A DNA stretch of 64,000 nucleotides from Pampus argenteus (GCA_036937835.1 CM072880.1:19488001-19552000), one strand, 5' to 3'; counted from the stretch's first letter, positions 1 through 35,850 are shown. Notes: generated by a model not told the origin, from the sequence alone. Translations and numbers: made by a program.

Positions 1-2450
1 CCAGGCTAACAGAGAACCACAGCTCTATTGAGTCATCTATTCCTTTAAGCCTAACTAGTAATGACTTTATGAGCTTCTTTAATGATAAAATTCTAAATAT
101 TAGAGACAAAATTCATCACCTTTTGCCCTCAACAGGCACTCATCTGATTTCAGATACAGCAAGGTTGGAAATAGCTATAAAAACTGACATATATTTAGAC
201 TGCTTTTCTCCCGTCGACATTAAACAAATAACTACAATAATTACTTCATCTAAGTCGTCAACCTGTCTCTTAGACCCCATCCCAACCAGGCTGCTTAAAG
301 ATGTATTACCTTTAGTTAGCCCGTCCTTATTGAATATGATTAATCTGTCTTTATTATCAGGATATGTACCACAGTCCTTTAAAATAGCTGTGATTAAGCC
401 TCTTCTTAAAAAGCCGACTCTAGATCAAGAGGTTTTAGCCAATTACAGACCGATATCAAACCTTTCATTCCTCTCTAAGGTACTTGAGAAAGCCGTAGCC
501 AACCAACTATGTGACTTTCTCCACACAAACAGTTTATTCGAGGAGTTTCAGTCAGGATTTAGAGTAAATCATAGCACAGAGACCGCACTAGTTAAAGTTA
601 CAAACGACCTCCTAATGGCATCAGACAAAGGACTCATCTCCGTACTTGTCCTATTAGATCTTAGTGCCGCATTTGACACCATTGACCATCAGATTCTCTT
701 ACAGAGACTGGAATACCAAATTGGCATTAAAGGAACCGCCCTAGGCTGGTTTAAGTCATATTTCCTAGACCGTTCTCAGTTTGTTCATGTTCATGATGTA
801 GCCTCCATGCAAACCAAAGTTTCTCATGGAGTCCCACAAGGTTCTGTGTTAGGGCCACTTCTTTTCAGTTTATATATGCTTCCTTTAGGGAACATTATTA
901 GGAATCATTCAATTAACTTTCACTGTTATGCTGACGACACCCAATTATATTTATCGATCAAGCCTGATGAAACCAATCACTTGACTAGACTTCAAGCATG
1001 CATTAAGGACATAAAAAATTGGATGACCCACAATTTTCTGATGCTAAATTCAGAAAAAACTGAAGTTCTCCTAATAGGACCCAAACACCTTAGAAACTAT
1101 CATTCCAGAGATTTAGCCTTAGATGGGATCACCCTGGCCACCAGCTCCACCGTAAAAAATCTTGGCGTTGTTTTTGATCAAGACTTGTCCTTTAATAACT
1201 ATATAAAACAACTTTCGAGGACTGCATTCTTCCACTTGCGTAACATTGCCAAAATCAGACGCATCATTTCTCAAGTGGATGCAGAAAAACTAGTCCATGC
1301 ATTTATTACTTCTAGGCTGGACTATTGTAACTCTTTGCTATCAGGCTGCTCTAATAAGTCTCTTAAGAGTTTGCACCTGATTCAGAACGCTGCTGCACGT
1401 GTTCTGACAGGAACCAAGATCAGAGATCACATCTCTCCCATTTTGGCTTCCTTGCACTGGCTACCCGTTAAATCTAGAATAGAATTTAAAATTCTTCTAC
1501 TAACATATAAAGCTCTTCATGGTCAGGCACCATCATATCTAAAAGAGCTCATAGTACCTTACTACCCCACTAGAACATTGCGCTCCCAGGATGGTGGGTT
1601 CCTTGTGGTTCCTATAGTGTCTAAAAGTAGATTGGGAGCCAGAGCTTTCAGCTATCAAGCTCCTCTTCTGTGGAATAAACTACCACTCTGTGTTCGGGAG
1701 GCAGACACGATCAACACCTTTAAGAGTAGACTTAAGACTTTCCTGTTTGATAAAGCTTATAATTAGGGCTGGCTCAGGTCATCCCTTAGTTATGCTGCCA
1801 TAGAACTAGACTGCTGGGGGACTCACATACTCTCTCGCTCTCTCTCTCATTCTCTCTCTCTCCTTATCTATCCATCTATCTAATCCATCTATCTATCATG
1901 TTACTAATTAAACTTCTTCCCCGGAGTTTCTGTGCTCTCTCGTCCAGCAGGTTCTTGTGGACTGTGCCTGCTGCTGTGGTCCTGCGTGGCGTCTTCTACA
2001 TGTGTTGTCGCCGTCATCATTGTTGCCATATCCCCATTACAGATTATAGTTAATTAATAATTTGCTACTGTGTATCTGCATATTTACCACTAGTTTCACT
2101 GTTGCTGTAATGGTTCATCATTCGTTGTTCTCATTTTGTCATTGTCATTATTTGTCACTGTTATTAATTGTGAGTGTACAATATGTGTTTGTTGATTTGT
2201 TCTGTACATGTGACATCATTGCACGTCTGTCCGTCCTGGGAGAGGGATCCCTCCTCTGTGGCTCTTCCTGAGGTTTCTTCCACCTTTTTCCCTGTTAAAA
2301 GGTTTCTTGGTGGGCAAGTTTTTCCTCACTCGAATCGAGGGTCTAAGGACAGAGGGTGTCACTCCCTGTACAGATTGTAAAGCCCTCTGAGACAAATGTA
2401 TTTTGTGATTTTGGGCTATATAAATAAAATTTGATTTGATTTGATTTGAT
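1..2450 (+). mobile_element. L2/CR1-like LINE, family A, copy 1 (enters from the left)
   Basis: RT reading frame, then a roughly 680-bp 3' UTR with CT/TATC-rich stretches, then the family A end TATATAAATAAAATTTGATT and a short TTGAT-unit tail at 2431-2450. There is no poly-A, as expected for the L2/CR1 group. The 5' part lies outside the window. It abuts the decayed frrs1 exon 9 copy at 2451. Confidence 0.93.
3..1766 (+). CDS. LINE ORF2, reverse transcriptase and C-terminal part (5' end outside window)
   Basis: Reverse transcriptase that would copy LINE RNA at a nicked target. The frame is open from base 3 to the stop at 1764-1766, with no breaks in 587 codons. RT motifs: ANYRPIS, LLDLSAAFDTIDHQ (catalytic Asp), GVPQGSVLGPLLF and YADDTQLY (catalytic Asp pair). 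The C-terminal half has the conserved LDYCNSLL, QNAAARVLTG, LHWLPV and FKSRLKTFLF blocks typical of L2-like LINEs. The endonuclease domain lies upstream, outside the window. With the chromovirus pol, this is one of the two least damaged TE frames here, so the family may have been active recently. Confidence 0.92.
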   Translation, partial: RLTENHSSIESSIPLSLTSNDFMSFFNDKILNIRDKIHHLLPSTGTHLISDTARLEIAIKTDIYLDCFSPVDIKQITTIITSSKSSTCLLDPIPTRLLKDVLPLVSPSLLNMINLSLLSGYVPQSFKIAVIKPLLKKPTLDQEVLANYRPISNLSFLSKVLEKAVANQLCDFLHTNSLFEEFQSGFRVNHSTETALVKVTNDLLMASDKGLISVLVLLDLSAAFDTIDHQILLQRLEYQIGIKGTALGWFKSYFLDRSQFVHVHDVASMQTKVSHGVPQGSVLGPLLFSLYMLPLGNIIRNHSINFHCYADDTQLYLSIKPDETNHLTRLQACIKDIKNWMTHNFLMLNSEKTEVLLIGPKHLRNYHSRDLALDGITLATSSTVKNLGVVFDQDLSFNNYIKQLSRTAFFHLRNIAKIRRIISQVDAEKLVHAFITSRLDYCNSLLSGCSNKSLKSLHLIQNAAARVLTGTKIRDHISPILASLHWLPVKSRIEFKILLLTYKALHGQAPSYLKELIVPYYPTRTLRSQDGGFLVVPIVSKSRLGARAFSYQAPLLWNKLPLCVREADTINTFKSRLKTFLFDKAYN

Positions 2451-2530
2451 CATTCCCAGTGATCATTCAGGCTATCAGCATCAGTGATCCTAAACTATAA
2501 TCAAATGTTGGAATGTTGCCCTGTTCTCAG
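2451..2530 (-). pseudogene. Decayed duplicate of frrs1 exon 9 start plus its splice acceptor
   Basis: Matches 19937-20026: the 5' 40 or so bases of exon 9, the AG acceptor and about 40 bases of upstream intron. The copy lacks 8 exonic bases, so its frame is shifted, and it is cut by the LINE tail at 2450. The retained intron sequence shows a DNA-level duplication, not a retrocopy. Confidence 0.85.
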
Positions 2531-2544
2531 ATCATTTCTTCTTC

Positions 2545-2729
2545 TTTGTACCTACTGTTAACCAACCCTTAATCTCAGTGAGACAGCCAGCATCCCAATC
2601 CTCAAGTGTAACAGTGTTACTGGCATCAGTAACTGTTATGTAATTACTAAATTTCAAATTGTAATCCCTTACTGAAAAAATTACATTATTGGAATGTGTT
2701 ACAAAGTAATGCATTACTGCCCAACACTG
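2545..2729 (-). mobile_element. Possible hAT-type DNA transposon end
   Basis: Read on the minus strand it begins CAGTGTTGGGCAGTAATGCA, which fits the CAGNGNNGG pattern of hAT inverted-repeat ends. The other end and an 8-bp duplication were not found, so the inner limit is a guess. Confidence 0.4.
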
Positions 2730-3665
2730 TTGGATAGACAGTATCACAGTTCTGTGTTCTCTGAGAACTGTCAGGCAAAAAACTCATAGACAAACTGATT
2801 TTTACTGTCGGAATTTTTTTTATGTAAAACAGTCAATAAATAAAAAAAAAACCTCAAGATTAAAACACTAATGGTTATCTATGTGATATACCGTGATCTT
2901 GTAAACTTATATGATTACAAATGCATTGCATGGTTGCATACATAAGTTGTGAGTTAATTATGATTACAGGGTACAATTTTATCTACATTTAGAATGAAAT
3001 CATAGCAAAAATGATAAAAATGTAATTATTTGCCTTTTTAAAAAAAAAAAGAAAATTATTCATATTTCACATATATTTGTTAGGTATATAAATTGGACAT
3101 TAAAACAATATGTTCAAATACTACATAATATATTGATTGACCATTTTGGCAATTGCTGGTATGTAATAAATTTAGTTGTAGTTTGTTTTTGCCTTACGGA
3201 GCAGGGAGTGTGCCAAAAATAAAACTATGGATAGGCTTGATAAGCCTACATCGATTTGTGGAGGTGATGTGCTGATTTAGCTACAGATATGCTGGCATGA
3301 TTTCCTCCATATGACTACCTGAGGTGAGCTACCTACTCTCTAAGCTGGGCTATTAATTTGCCTGATATCCCTCAGTGGAACTCCTATCTTAGTGACCCAC
3401 TGGATATGTAACTTACTTCCGTCCTCACTAGCAATTCTAGGCAACTCATACTTGTGAGATGTATAGTAAATGTGAGCTATTTACCTGCTATTAGAGTCTG
3501 TCTCTTGCTGCCCAAACAAATCTCTCAGCAAACATAAGGCACCACCTACATTATCTCATTTACCACTGGTAGTAGCTAAATTAGTCGCTGCCTTTGACAT
3601 AGACATAGGCTTCTCTGGCCTCTAGTCTTATGTTTGGCAAACTCCCTGCAACATCATGGCTCTTC
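2730..3665. other. AT-rich flank below frrs1; no gene seen
   Basis: Probably includes the frrs1 3' UTR. No clear polyadenylation signal, repeat or coding frame was recognised. Confidence 0.5.
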
Positions 3666-28393
<24,728 letters not shown>

Positions 28394-28494
28394 TGCAGCG
28401 AAATTTGCTTCCACTCTATTCACAAATACAGCTGGTAAAAAACAGGGACAAAGAGTGGTACAATGCTGCTGTTCAACTGAGAGGAGCTCAGGTG

Positions 28495-28497
<3 letters not shown>

Positions 28498-28562
<65 letters not shown>
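28498..28562 (+). repeat. (TG)n array upstream of the frrs1 start codon
   Basis: About 32 TG units, 105 bp 5' of the ATG on the gene strand, in the presumed promoter or 5' UTR. Confidence 0.97.
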
Positions 28563-28566
<4 letters not shown>

Positions 28567-29637
28567 GAGAGGCAGGGAGGAAAGGAGGAGGGATGTGTGG
28601 AGCACTGTAGGGAGAGGCCACAGGTAGACAAATGCACACCTTTTTTTCTGTTACATATACAGGAGAGGCGGGGACTGGTTGGAATGTGGAACACTTTTGT
28701 ATTTGTGCGTGTGTGGTCCAGGTATTCCTCACATTGTGGGGGCGTAAATCTGTTTACACAGTCATGTTGTGGGGACTCGCCTCCTTTATGGGGACAAAGT
28801 GCAGGTCCCCTTAATGTAAATGAACCCAACACGTGTGTGTATGAAATTATGCCATGGAAATTCTTGCAGTTGTGGATGTGCTTATAGAATCAGGTGACTC
28901 ATTTTACCCTTAGAGCATGAAGACTGGTTTGACCTGTTGCTGGACAATGGCCTCTCTTGCTTCCTATTCAAACAACCCACAGCACAGTTTATTATCAAGT
29001 ATTTGCATCTGTTTGATTTTATTTAAATAGTCATATTTTTAAAAGGTATTTGTTCAAATCCCCTAGAATCAGCATTATTGTGAAAACAATGAAAATTAAT
29101 CAGTTAAAACATATGAACATGGTTTAATTATGCTTGATGGTTTGATAGCTGTTAAACAAGCAACATTCTATTAGTTCTAGCAGTGATCAGAAACAATCAG
29201 TTCAGGTATATGAATAAATAAATATAAATATTAAAAGTCAAATAAATTAGCAGGCCTAGAGTGATTTGATACAGAATTCAAATTATCAAACATTTACCCT
29301 CTTCTGATTCTTTATGTCATGCAAAGGTATTTATTATACAATCAAATTTGTTTTATATTATACATAATATTGGAGATGGATAACTCAAAATCATTGGGAT
29401 AGTGTGGTGACAACTAAATATGTCTAGGAAGGAGGTCCAGCAAGTATAGCCCTGGCTACTCTAAGCTTAAAATATTATGTAATTTATTAAACTTAAAATT
29501 ACACTTCACTTAAACTGTAAATCAATGCATTGACGTTGAATGATGTTATATTCTTGATCTTAGTTTACGACCTGCTTTACGGTAAGCGTATTCTGTCACT
29601 TCCGGTTACTGGTGTTACTGACACGGTGCTCTCTGTT
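28563..29637. other. Upstream flank of frrs1, no gene seen
   Basis: Presumed to include the frrs1 promoter. No clear TATA box or CpG island was recognised. AT-rich from about 28980. Confidence 0.5.
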
Positions 29638-29639
29638 CT

Positions 29640-32507
29640 CACCGTCCATATGACTGTGCCATAAATCTTCTACCCGGCACCAGTCCTCCCCGAGGTCGTC
29701 TATTCTTCCTGTCCGCACCAGAGAGGAAGGCCATGGAGGACTACATTACCGACTCCCTGGCGGCTGGCATCATCCGTCCGTCATCCTCCCCTGCTGGAGC
29801 GGGGTTCTTTTTTGTTGAGAAGAAGGACAAATCATTGAGGCCCTGCATCGACTACCGAGGCCTCAACGACATAACAGTGAAGAATCGGTATCCCCTCCCC
29901 CTCATCTCGTCTGCCTTTGAACTCCTGGAGGGGGCTACCATCTTCACCAAACTGGACCTCCGCAACGCCTACCACCTGGTGCGAATTCGGGAGGGCGACG
30001 AGTGGAAGACAGCATTCAATACACCTACTAGACACTACGAATACTTGGTGATGCCTTTTGGCCTCACCAACGCCCCCGCCGTCTTCCAGGCTCTGGTCAA
30101 CGACATGCTCCGGGACATGCTTAACAAGCATGTTTTCGTCTACTTGGATGATATCCTGATTTTCTCCAAAACCAAGGAGGACCACATCCACCATGTTCAG
30201 GGGGTTCTTCAACGGCTCCTGGAAAACTCGCTGTTTGTTAAGGCAGAGAAATGCGAGTTCCATGCCACATCAGTCTCCTTTCTTGGATACATTGTCGGCC
30301 AGGGGAGCATCCAGATGGATCCAGCCAAGGTCCCTGCCGTCGCCGCCTGGCCTGTTCCTGACTCCCGGAAGCAGCTACAAAGGTTCCTGCGGTTCGCCAA
30401 TTTTTACCGTCGGTTCATTCGGGGATACAGCACGGTGGCAGCCCCTCTCACAGCTCTCACCTCCTCCAAAGTCCCCTTCAGCTGGTCCTCCGCCGCCACA
30501 GATGCCTTCCAGACCCTCAAGAATCTCTTCACCTCTGCGCCTATCCTGCGTATGCCCGACCCCAAGAGACAGTTCGTGGTGGAAGTAGACGCCTCTGATG
30601 TCGGGGTGGGGGCTGTCCTGTCTCAGCGGGCTACTGACGACCAGAAGCTCCACCCCTGCGCCTTTTTCTCTCGACGCCTGACTCCCGCAAAAATGAACTA
30701 TGACATTGGCAATCGGGAGCTTCTGGCGGTCAAATTGGCACTGGACGAGTGGCGTCACTGGCTGGAGGGGGCCGAACAACCTTTTCTCGTATGGACGGAC
30801 CACAAGAACCTAGAATACATCAGGTCAGCCAGAAGGCTGAACTCCAGGCAGGCCCGCTGGTCCCTCTTTCTCACCAGATTTAATTTTACTCTCTCCTATC
30901 GCCCGGGAACCCGCAACGTTAAGCCTGACGCCCTCTCCCGCCAGTTCCTGAAGGAAGAGGAAGAGGTTTCCACGGCAGTAGACACCATCCTTCCCTCTGC
31001 TCGCCTGGCCGCCGCCATTACATGGGGGATTGAGGAGAGAGTTAGGACGGCGCTGGAGGAGCAACCAGGTCCCAGCGCCTGTCCTCCCAACCGGCTCTTC
31101 GTCCCGGCCCACCTCCGTTCTGAGGTGCTCCAGTGGGCCCACAACACGCACCTCACCTGCCATCCAGGGATCCAGAGGACCAAGGAGGTTCTTCAGCGCC
31201 GATTCTGGTGGGACTCCCTGGACCTGGACACCCAGGGGTTTGTTAAGGCCTGCCCTGTCTGCAACCGGAACAAATCCTCCCACCAGGCTCCTGCTGGTCA
31301 CCTGCTCCCGCTTCCAGTTCCCCATCGTCCCTGGTCCCACATATCTCTGGACTTTGTGACCGGTCTACCACCATCTCAAGGACACACCACTATCCTTACC
31401 GTGGTAGACCGGTTTAGCAAGATGGCCCACTTCATTCCCCTGCCGAAGCTCCCTTCAGCCAAAGAGACTGCTGAGCTGGTCCTCCAGCACATATTCCGGC
31501 TCCATGGTCTTCCAGTTGATGTGGTCTCTGACCGAGGACCGCAGTTCTCCTCGGTCTTTTGGAGAGAGTTCTGCTCTCTCATCGGGGCCACGGCCAGCCT
31601 GTCATCCGGGTTTCATCCTCAATCAAACGGCCAGACGGAGCGGAAAAACCAGGAGATGGAGGTGGCTCTCCGGTGTATGGTCTCCAGTCACCCCACGTCC
31701 TGGTCGCAGCAGTTGCTCTGGGTAGAATATGCCCATAACACACTCCTCAGCTCCTCCACTGGTCTCTCCCCGTTCCAGTGTGCTTATGGATACCAGCCAC
31801 CCCTATTTCCGGCCCAGGAGAGGGAGGTTTCTTGCCCCTCTGTACAGGCTTTCATCCGCCGGTGTCGCCGCACCTGGTCCCAGGCCAGATCCACTCTCCT
31901 GCGGTCGGTGGACCGTTACACAGCCTTGGCCAATCGTCGCCGCACCTCGGCTCCCGCTTACCAAGTGGGACAGAAGGTGTGGTTGTCAACCCGGGACCTA
32001 CCACTCCGGGTCGACTCGAAGAAACTGGCACCCAAGTTCATCGGCCCCTACGAAATTCAGAAGGTCATCAACCCTGCTGCAGTCCGCCTCAAGCTTCCCA
32101 GGTCCATGCGAGTACACCCCACATTCCATGTATCAAAAATCAAGCCGGTTCTGGAGAGTCCCTTGATTCCTGCTACCCCGAATCCTCCGCCACCTCGCCT
32201 TATCAATGGAGACCCAGTCTACACAGTGCGACGGCTTATCCGCTCTCGTCGCCGTGGGAGGGGCATCCAGTACCTGGTTGACTGGGAGGGATATGGTCCA
32301 GAGGAGAGGTCGTGGGTCCCCGCCAGCTACATCCTTGACCCTCAGCTCATTACTGACTTCCACCGGCGGCACCCGGATCAGCCCTCCAGAATCCGCCCGT
32401 CCACTGATAACCCCCGCCCGAGCACCTCTGGTGCCCCGCCCATCCCCGGCCCTAGCGAGTTGGACCCGCCATTGTCCTCTATGGACTCTTCATCTGAGGA
32501 CAAGTAA
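29640..32507 (+). CDS. Chromovirus pol: RT, RNase H, integrase, chromodomain (5' partial)
   Basis: One open frame of 955 codons plus stop, from CAC at 29640; the first ATG is at 29733. Counting from that ATG: RT with LRPCIDYRGLN, TKLDLRNAYH (72-81) and YLDD (137-140); RNase H with EVDASDVGVGAVLSQ, NRELLAV and TDHKNLEYI; integrase with an HHCC finger (HLTCHPG..., CPVCNRN), then LDFVTGLP, SDRGPQFSS and HPQSNGQTERKNQEM as the D,D,E core. A C-terminal chromodomain (YLVDWEGYGPEERSWVPASY) would guide integration to marked chromatin. The TAA stop comes from LTR sequence fused in by a deletion. The frame is remarkably undamaged. Confidence 0.93.
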   Translation, partial: HRPYDCAINLLPGTSPPRGRLFFLSAPERKAMEDYITDSLAAGIIRPSSSPAGAGFFFVEKKDKSLRPCIDYRGLNDITVKNRYPLPLISSAFELLEGATIFTKLDLRNAYHLVRIREGDEWKTAFNTPTRHYEYLVMPFGLTNAPAVFQALVNDMLRDMLNKHVFVYLDDILIFSKTKEDHIHHVQGVLQRLLENSLFVKAEKCEFHATSVSFLGYIVGQGSIQMDPAKVPAVAAWPVPDSRKQLQRFLRFANFYRRFIRGYSTVAAPLTALTSSKVPFSWSSAATDAFQTLKNLFTSAPILRMPDPKRQFVVEVDASDVGVGAVLSQRATDDQKLHPCAFFSRRLTPAKMNYDIGNRELLAVKLALDEWRHWLEGAEQPFLVWTDHKNLEYIRSARRLNSRQARWSLFLTRFNFTLSYRPGTRNVKPDALSRQFLKEEEEVSTAVDTILPSARLAAAITWGIEERVRTALEEQPGPSACPPNRLFVPAHLRSEVLQWAHNTHLTCHPGIQRTKEVLQRRFWWDSLDLDTQGFVKACPVCNRNKSSHQAPAGHLLPLPVPHRPWSHISLDFVTGLPPSQGHTTILTVVDRFSKMAHFIPLPKLPSAKETAELVLQHIFRLHGLPVDVVSDRGPQFSSVFWREFCSLIGATASLSSGFHPQSNGQTERKNQEMEVALRCMVSSHPTSWSQQLLWVEYAHNTLLSSSTGLSPFQCAYGYQPPLFPAQEREVSCPSVQAFIRRCRRTWSQARSTLLRSVDRYTALANRRRTSAPAYQVGQKVWLSTRDLPLRVDSKKLAPKFIGPYEIQKVINPAAVRLKLPRSMRVHPTFHVSKIKPVLESPLIPATPNPPPPRLINGDPVYTVRRLIRSRRRGRGIQYLVDWEGYGPEERSWVPASYILDPQLITDFHRRHPDQPSRIRPSTDNPRPSTSGAPPIPGPSELDPPLSSMDSSSEDK

Positions 32508-32919
32508 TCAACCCTGTATTTAAGCTCCAACCTCCAGACACTCTTTGCCAGATTGTTCTTCGTGTCATGCAAGTCTTTCCAGCACTGTTTTCCGGACTGA
32601 TCTCCCGTTGCCGACCCTGCCTGCCTTTGACCTGCTCGTCTGTCTCTGCCCCGGTAATTACCTCAGCTTTTCGTCCTCGACCACGAGTTCTGCCTCAGTG
32701 TTTCTGGTGTCTGTCTGCCTGTTTCCTGGCTGTTTGGAGGTTTCCCCGGGCAGTCTGTCCCCCTGCTCCAGTTCGTTGCCACAGACTCTCCGATTGAACT
32801 CAGGACTTATTCCCTCTCTCTCACCTGCCATATCACCTGCTGTGAGTTCCTCAATAAAGACTATTTTTAAGTATCCCTTGCTGTTGTGCTGCATTTGGGT
32901 CCTACACTAGCTTGTTTCA
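32505..32919 (+). repeat. Chromovirus 3' LTR, 5'-truncated
   Basis: From TAATCAACCCTGTATTTAAG to CACTAGCTTGTTTCA, matching 47848-48260. Contains AATAAAG at about 32853. Confidence 0.92.
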
Positions 32920-33144
32920 TTTAATTCCTCTCTAAGGTACTTGAGAAAGCCGTAGCCAATCAGCTATGTGATTTTCTCCAGACAAACAGCTTATTTGAGG
33001 AGTTTCAGTCAGGATTTAGAGTAAAACTCAGACAAAGGACTCATCTCTGTACTTGTCCTATTAGATTTTAGTGCCGCATTTGACACCATTGACCACCAGA
33101 TTCTTTTACAGAAACTGGAATATCAAATTGGCGTCAAGCCTGAT

Positions 33145-33830
33145 CAAATCAAATAAAATCAAATCAAATTTTATTTATATAGCCCAAAATCACAAAATAC
33201 ATTTGTCTCAGAGGGCTTTACAATCTGTACAAGGAGTGACACCCTCTGTCCTTAGACCCTCGATTCGAGTGAGGAAAAACTTGCCCACCAAAAAACCTTT
33301 TAACAGGGAAAAAGGTGGAAGAAACCTCAGGAAGAGCCACAGAGGAGGGATCCCTCTCCCAGGACGGACAGACGTGCAATGGATGTCACATGTACAAAAC
33401 AAATCAACAAACACATATTGTACACTCACAATGAATAACAGTGACAAATAATGACAATGACAAAATGAGAACAACGAATGATGAACCATTACAGCAACAG
33501 TGAAACTAGTGGTAAAGATACAGATACACAGTAGCAAATTATTAACTAACTATAATCTGTAATGGGGATATGGCAACAATGATGACGGCGACAACACATG
33601 CAGTAGACGCCACGCAGGACCACAGCAGCAGACACAGTCCACAAGAACCTGCTGGACGAGAGAGCACAGAAACTCCGGGGAAGAAGTTTAATTAGTAACA
33701 TGATAGATAGATAGATGGATTAGATAGATGGATAGATAAGGAGAGAGAGAGAATGAGAGAGAGAGAGAGCGAGAGAGTATGTGAGTCCCCCAGCAGTCTA
33801 GTTCTATGGCAGCATAACTAAGGGATGACC
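33145..33830 (-). mobile_element. Family A LINE 3' UTR inserted in reverse
   Basis: Inverted 3' UTR with an ATCAAATCAAATAAAATCAA tail at its left side. CCTGAT occurs at both borders (33138-33143, 33829-33834) as a likely target duplication. Confidence 0.88.
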
Positions 33831-33888
33831 TGATGAAACCAATCACTTAACTAAACTCCAAGCATGCATTAAGGACATAAAAAATTGG

Positions 33889-34608
33889 ATGACCCACAAT
33901 TTTCTGATGCTAAATTCAGATAAAACTGAAGTTCTCGTAATAGGACCCAAACACCTTAGAAACTATCATTGCAGAGATTTAGCCTTAGACGGGATCACCC
34001 TGGCCTCCAGCTCCACCGTAAAAAATCTTGTAATTGTTTTTGATCAGGATTTGTTCTTTAATGACTATATAAAACGACTTTCGAGGACTGCATTCTTCCA
34101 CTTGCGCAACATTGCCAAAATCAGACGCATCATTTCTCAAGCGGATGCAGAAAAACTAGTCCATGCATTTGTTACTTCTAGGCTGGACTATTGTAACTCT
34201 TTATCAGGCTGCTCAAATAAGTCTCTTAAGAGTTTACAGCTGATTCAGAATGCTGCTGCATGTGTTCTGACAGAAACCAAGATCAGAGATCACATCTCTC
34301 CCATTTTGGCTTACTTGCACTGGCTATCCGTTAAATCTAGAATAGAATTTAAAATTCTTCTACTAACATATAAATCTATCTATCTATCTATTCTATCTAT
34401 TCTATCTATTCTATCTATTCTATCTATTCTATATATCTATTTATTCTATCTATCTATCATGTTACTAACTAAACTTCTTCCCCGGAGTTTCTGTGCTCTC
34501 TCGTCCAGCAGGTTCTTGTGGACTGTGTCTGCTCCTGTGGTGTCTTCTGCATGTGTTGTCACTGTCATCATTGTTACCATATCCCCATTGAAGATTATAG
34601 TTAGTTAA
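33889..34608 (+). pseudogene. Family A LINE ORF2 C-terminal remnant
   Basis: MTHNFLMLNSDKTEVLVIGP, TSRLDYCNSLSGCSN (one codon lost) and IQNAAACVLTETKIRDH, then the frame runs into the TATC/TATTC repeat and 3' UTR. Confidence 0.8.
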
Positions 34609-35534
34609 TGATTTGCTACTGTGTATCTTTATCACAAGTTTCACTGTTACTGTAACAATTCATCATTTCATTGTAAACATTCTCATTTTATCATTGTAAT
34701 TCATTATGAGTGTACAATATGTGTGTGTTGATTTGTTCTGTACATGTGACATCATTGCACGTCTGTCCGTCCTGGGAGAGGGATCCCTCCTCTGTAGCTC
34801 TTCCTGAGTTTTTCCTCACTCGAATCGAGGGTCTAAGGACAGAGGGTGTCACTCCCTGTACAGATTGTAAAGCCCTCTGAGACAAATGTATTTTGTGATT
34901 TTGGGCTATATAAATAAAATTTGATTGATTGATTGATCTTGTTGGTATGCTTGTTTTAGTCTGACATAAACATCAAGCACTGTTTTCTGAGGAGTCTAAG
35001 CTTCTACCTCAATGAAGTCATGGAGATACACTCATCAAAGAATATGTGGTAAGTGTAAGTCAACTTACTTCCTTTATATTAGGAGGAAAAACTCTATTCT
35101 AATATACAAAAACTATTGGAATCAAAATCACTCTTAAAGAGGAAAATCAAAAGGCTATAAAACAATAATTTAACTAATACTCGACGACTATGAAACAAAA
35201 GCTAGACTAAGAAAGTAACAACAAAAAAATTGTGAAGTGAAATGGCTAGACATACATAGTCATGATGTTTTTATGAATTGTTCAATATTTTGCAGCACTT
35301 AATTAAAATTCTATAAGTGGTAGTGTACACTAATAAATGACTACAGCATGACATGGCAACATAGATTGTTCTGATAATTCTCAGGAACAATAAGACTTGT
35401 GTTTCTGTTCTCTCTGATGGAGAATAAAGCAAGCCTATGTTGAAAGTGAGGTTCAAAGTCAACAAATAACAGAGAATTTGTTCAAAACTGAACGAAAAAT
35501 AGATAAACCGTCACATTATCAAATTAATATTTAG

Positions 35535-35850
35535 TAGTTCTTCCATTAGCATGCAGTAGTGCTCTAATCCTGGCTGGCATGTTCCTCATCTGAGCACAGA
35601 ATCTTCCAGTTCCTGGCTGTCCAGCTCTTGGTGCCTGGACCAAACTACGCCAGGCTAACCTCTGTCGCTCATTGATCAGGGACTTCTTGACAGCCTTGTA
35701 GGACCTTAAGCCATGATCTAAAAGTCGGCCACATACAGTGCCAGAACACTGGACACCAGTTTCATTTTACCTCTGCGGCAAAAGCTCTTGTGATGTCATT
35801 TGGTAGTTTTCCCTGCACTTGTGGATCAGGATGTGATCATTTCTTGCTGA
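35535..35850 (-). pseudogene. Tc1-like transposase relic
   Basis: On the minus strand it reads MTSQELLPQR, then CGRLLDHGLRSYKAVKKSL and NERQRLAWR, matching the second helix-turn-helix of Tc1 transposases. It then jumps to NMPARIRALLHANGRTTKY, like the C-terminal block. The DDE core is missing. Confidence 0.65.

Larger units (their letters stand above)
29638..32919 (+). mobile_element. Chromovirus (Ty3/gypsy), 5' truncated
   Basis: An intact pol frame followed by the last 415 bp of an LTR. The 5' LTR, gag and protease are absent, and no target duplication was found. The same LTR family occurs as a complete solo LTR at 47715-48260, which shows that the first 130 or so bases of this LTR are deleted. 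Confidence 0.93.
32921..34935 (+). mobile_element. Family A LINE copy, interrupted by an inverted family A fragment
   Basis: RT pieces 32921-33144 (CTTGAGAAAGCC..., AAFDTIDHQ with a deletion before it), then 33831-34935 with the C-terminal part, a TATTC/TATC-expanded 3' UTR and tail TTGATTGATTGAT. An internal deletion removes about 230 bp of RT around motifs B and C. Confidence 0.88.

Noticed and set aside
28420..28887. Frames rich in Cys-Val or Thr-His over the TG array
   Set aside because: They are translations of the dinucleotide repeat, not proteins. Only the short exon 1 of frrs1 nearby is supported.
29832..32372. Many frames overlapping the chromovirus pol on both strands
   Set aside because: High GC content makes stop-free shadows; the pol frame itself explains the region.
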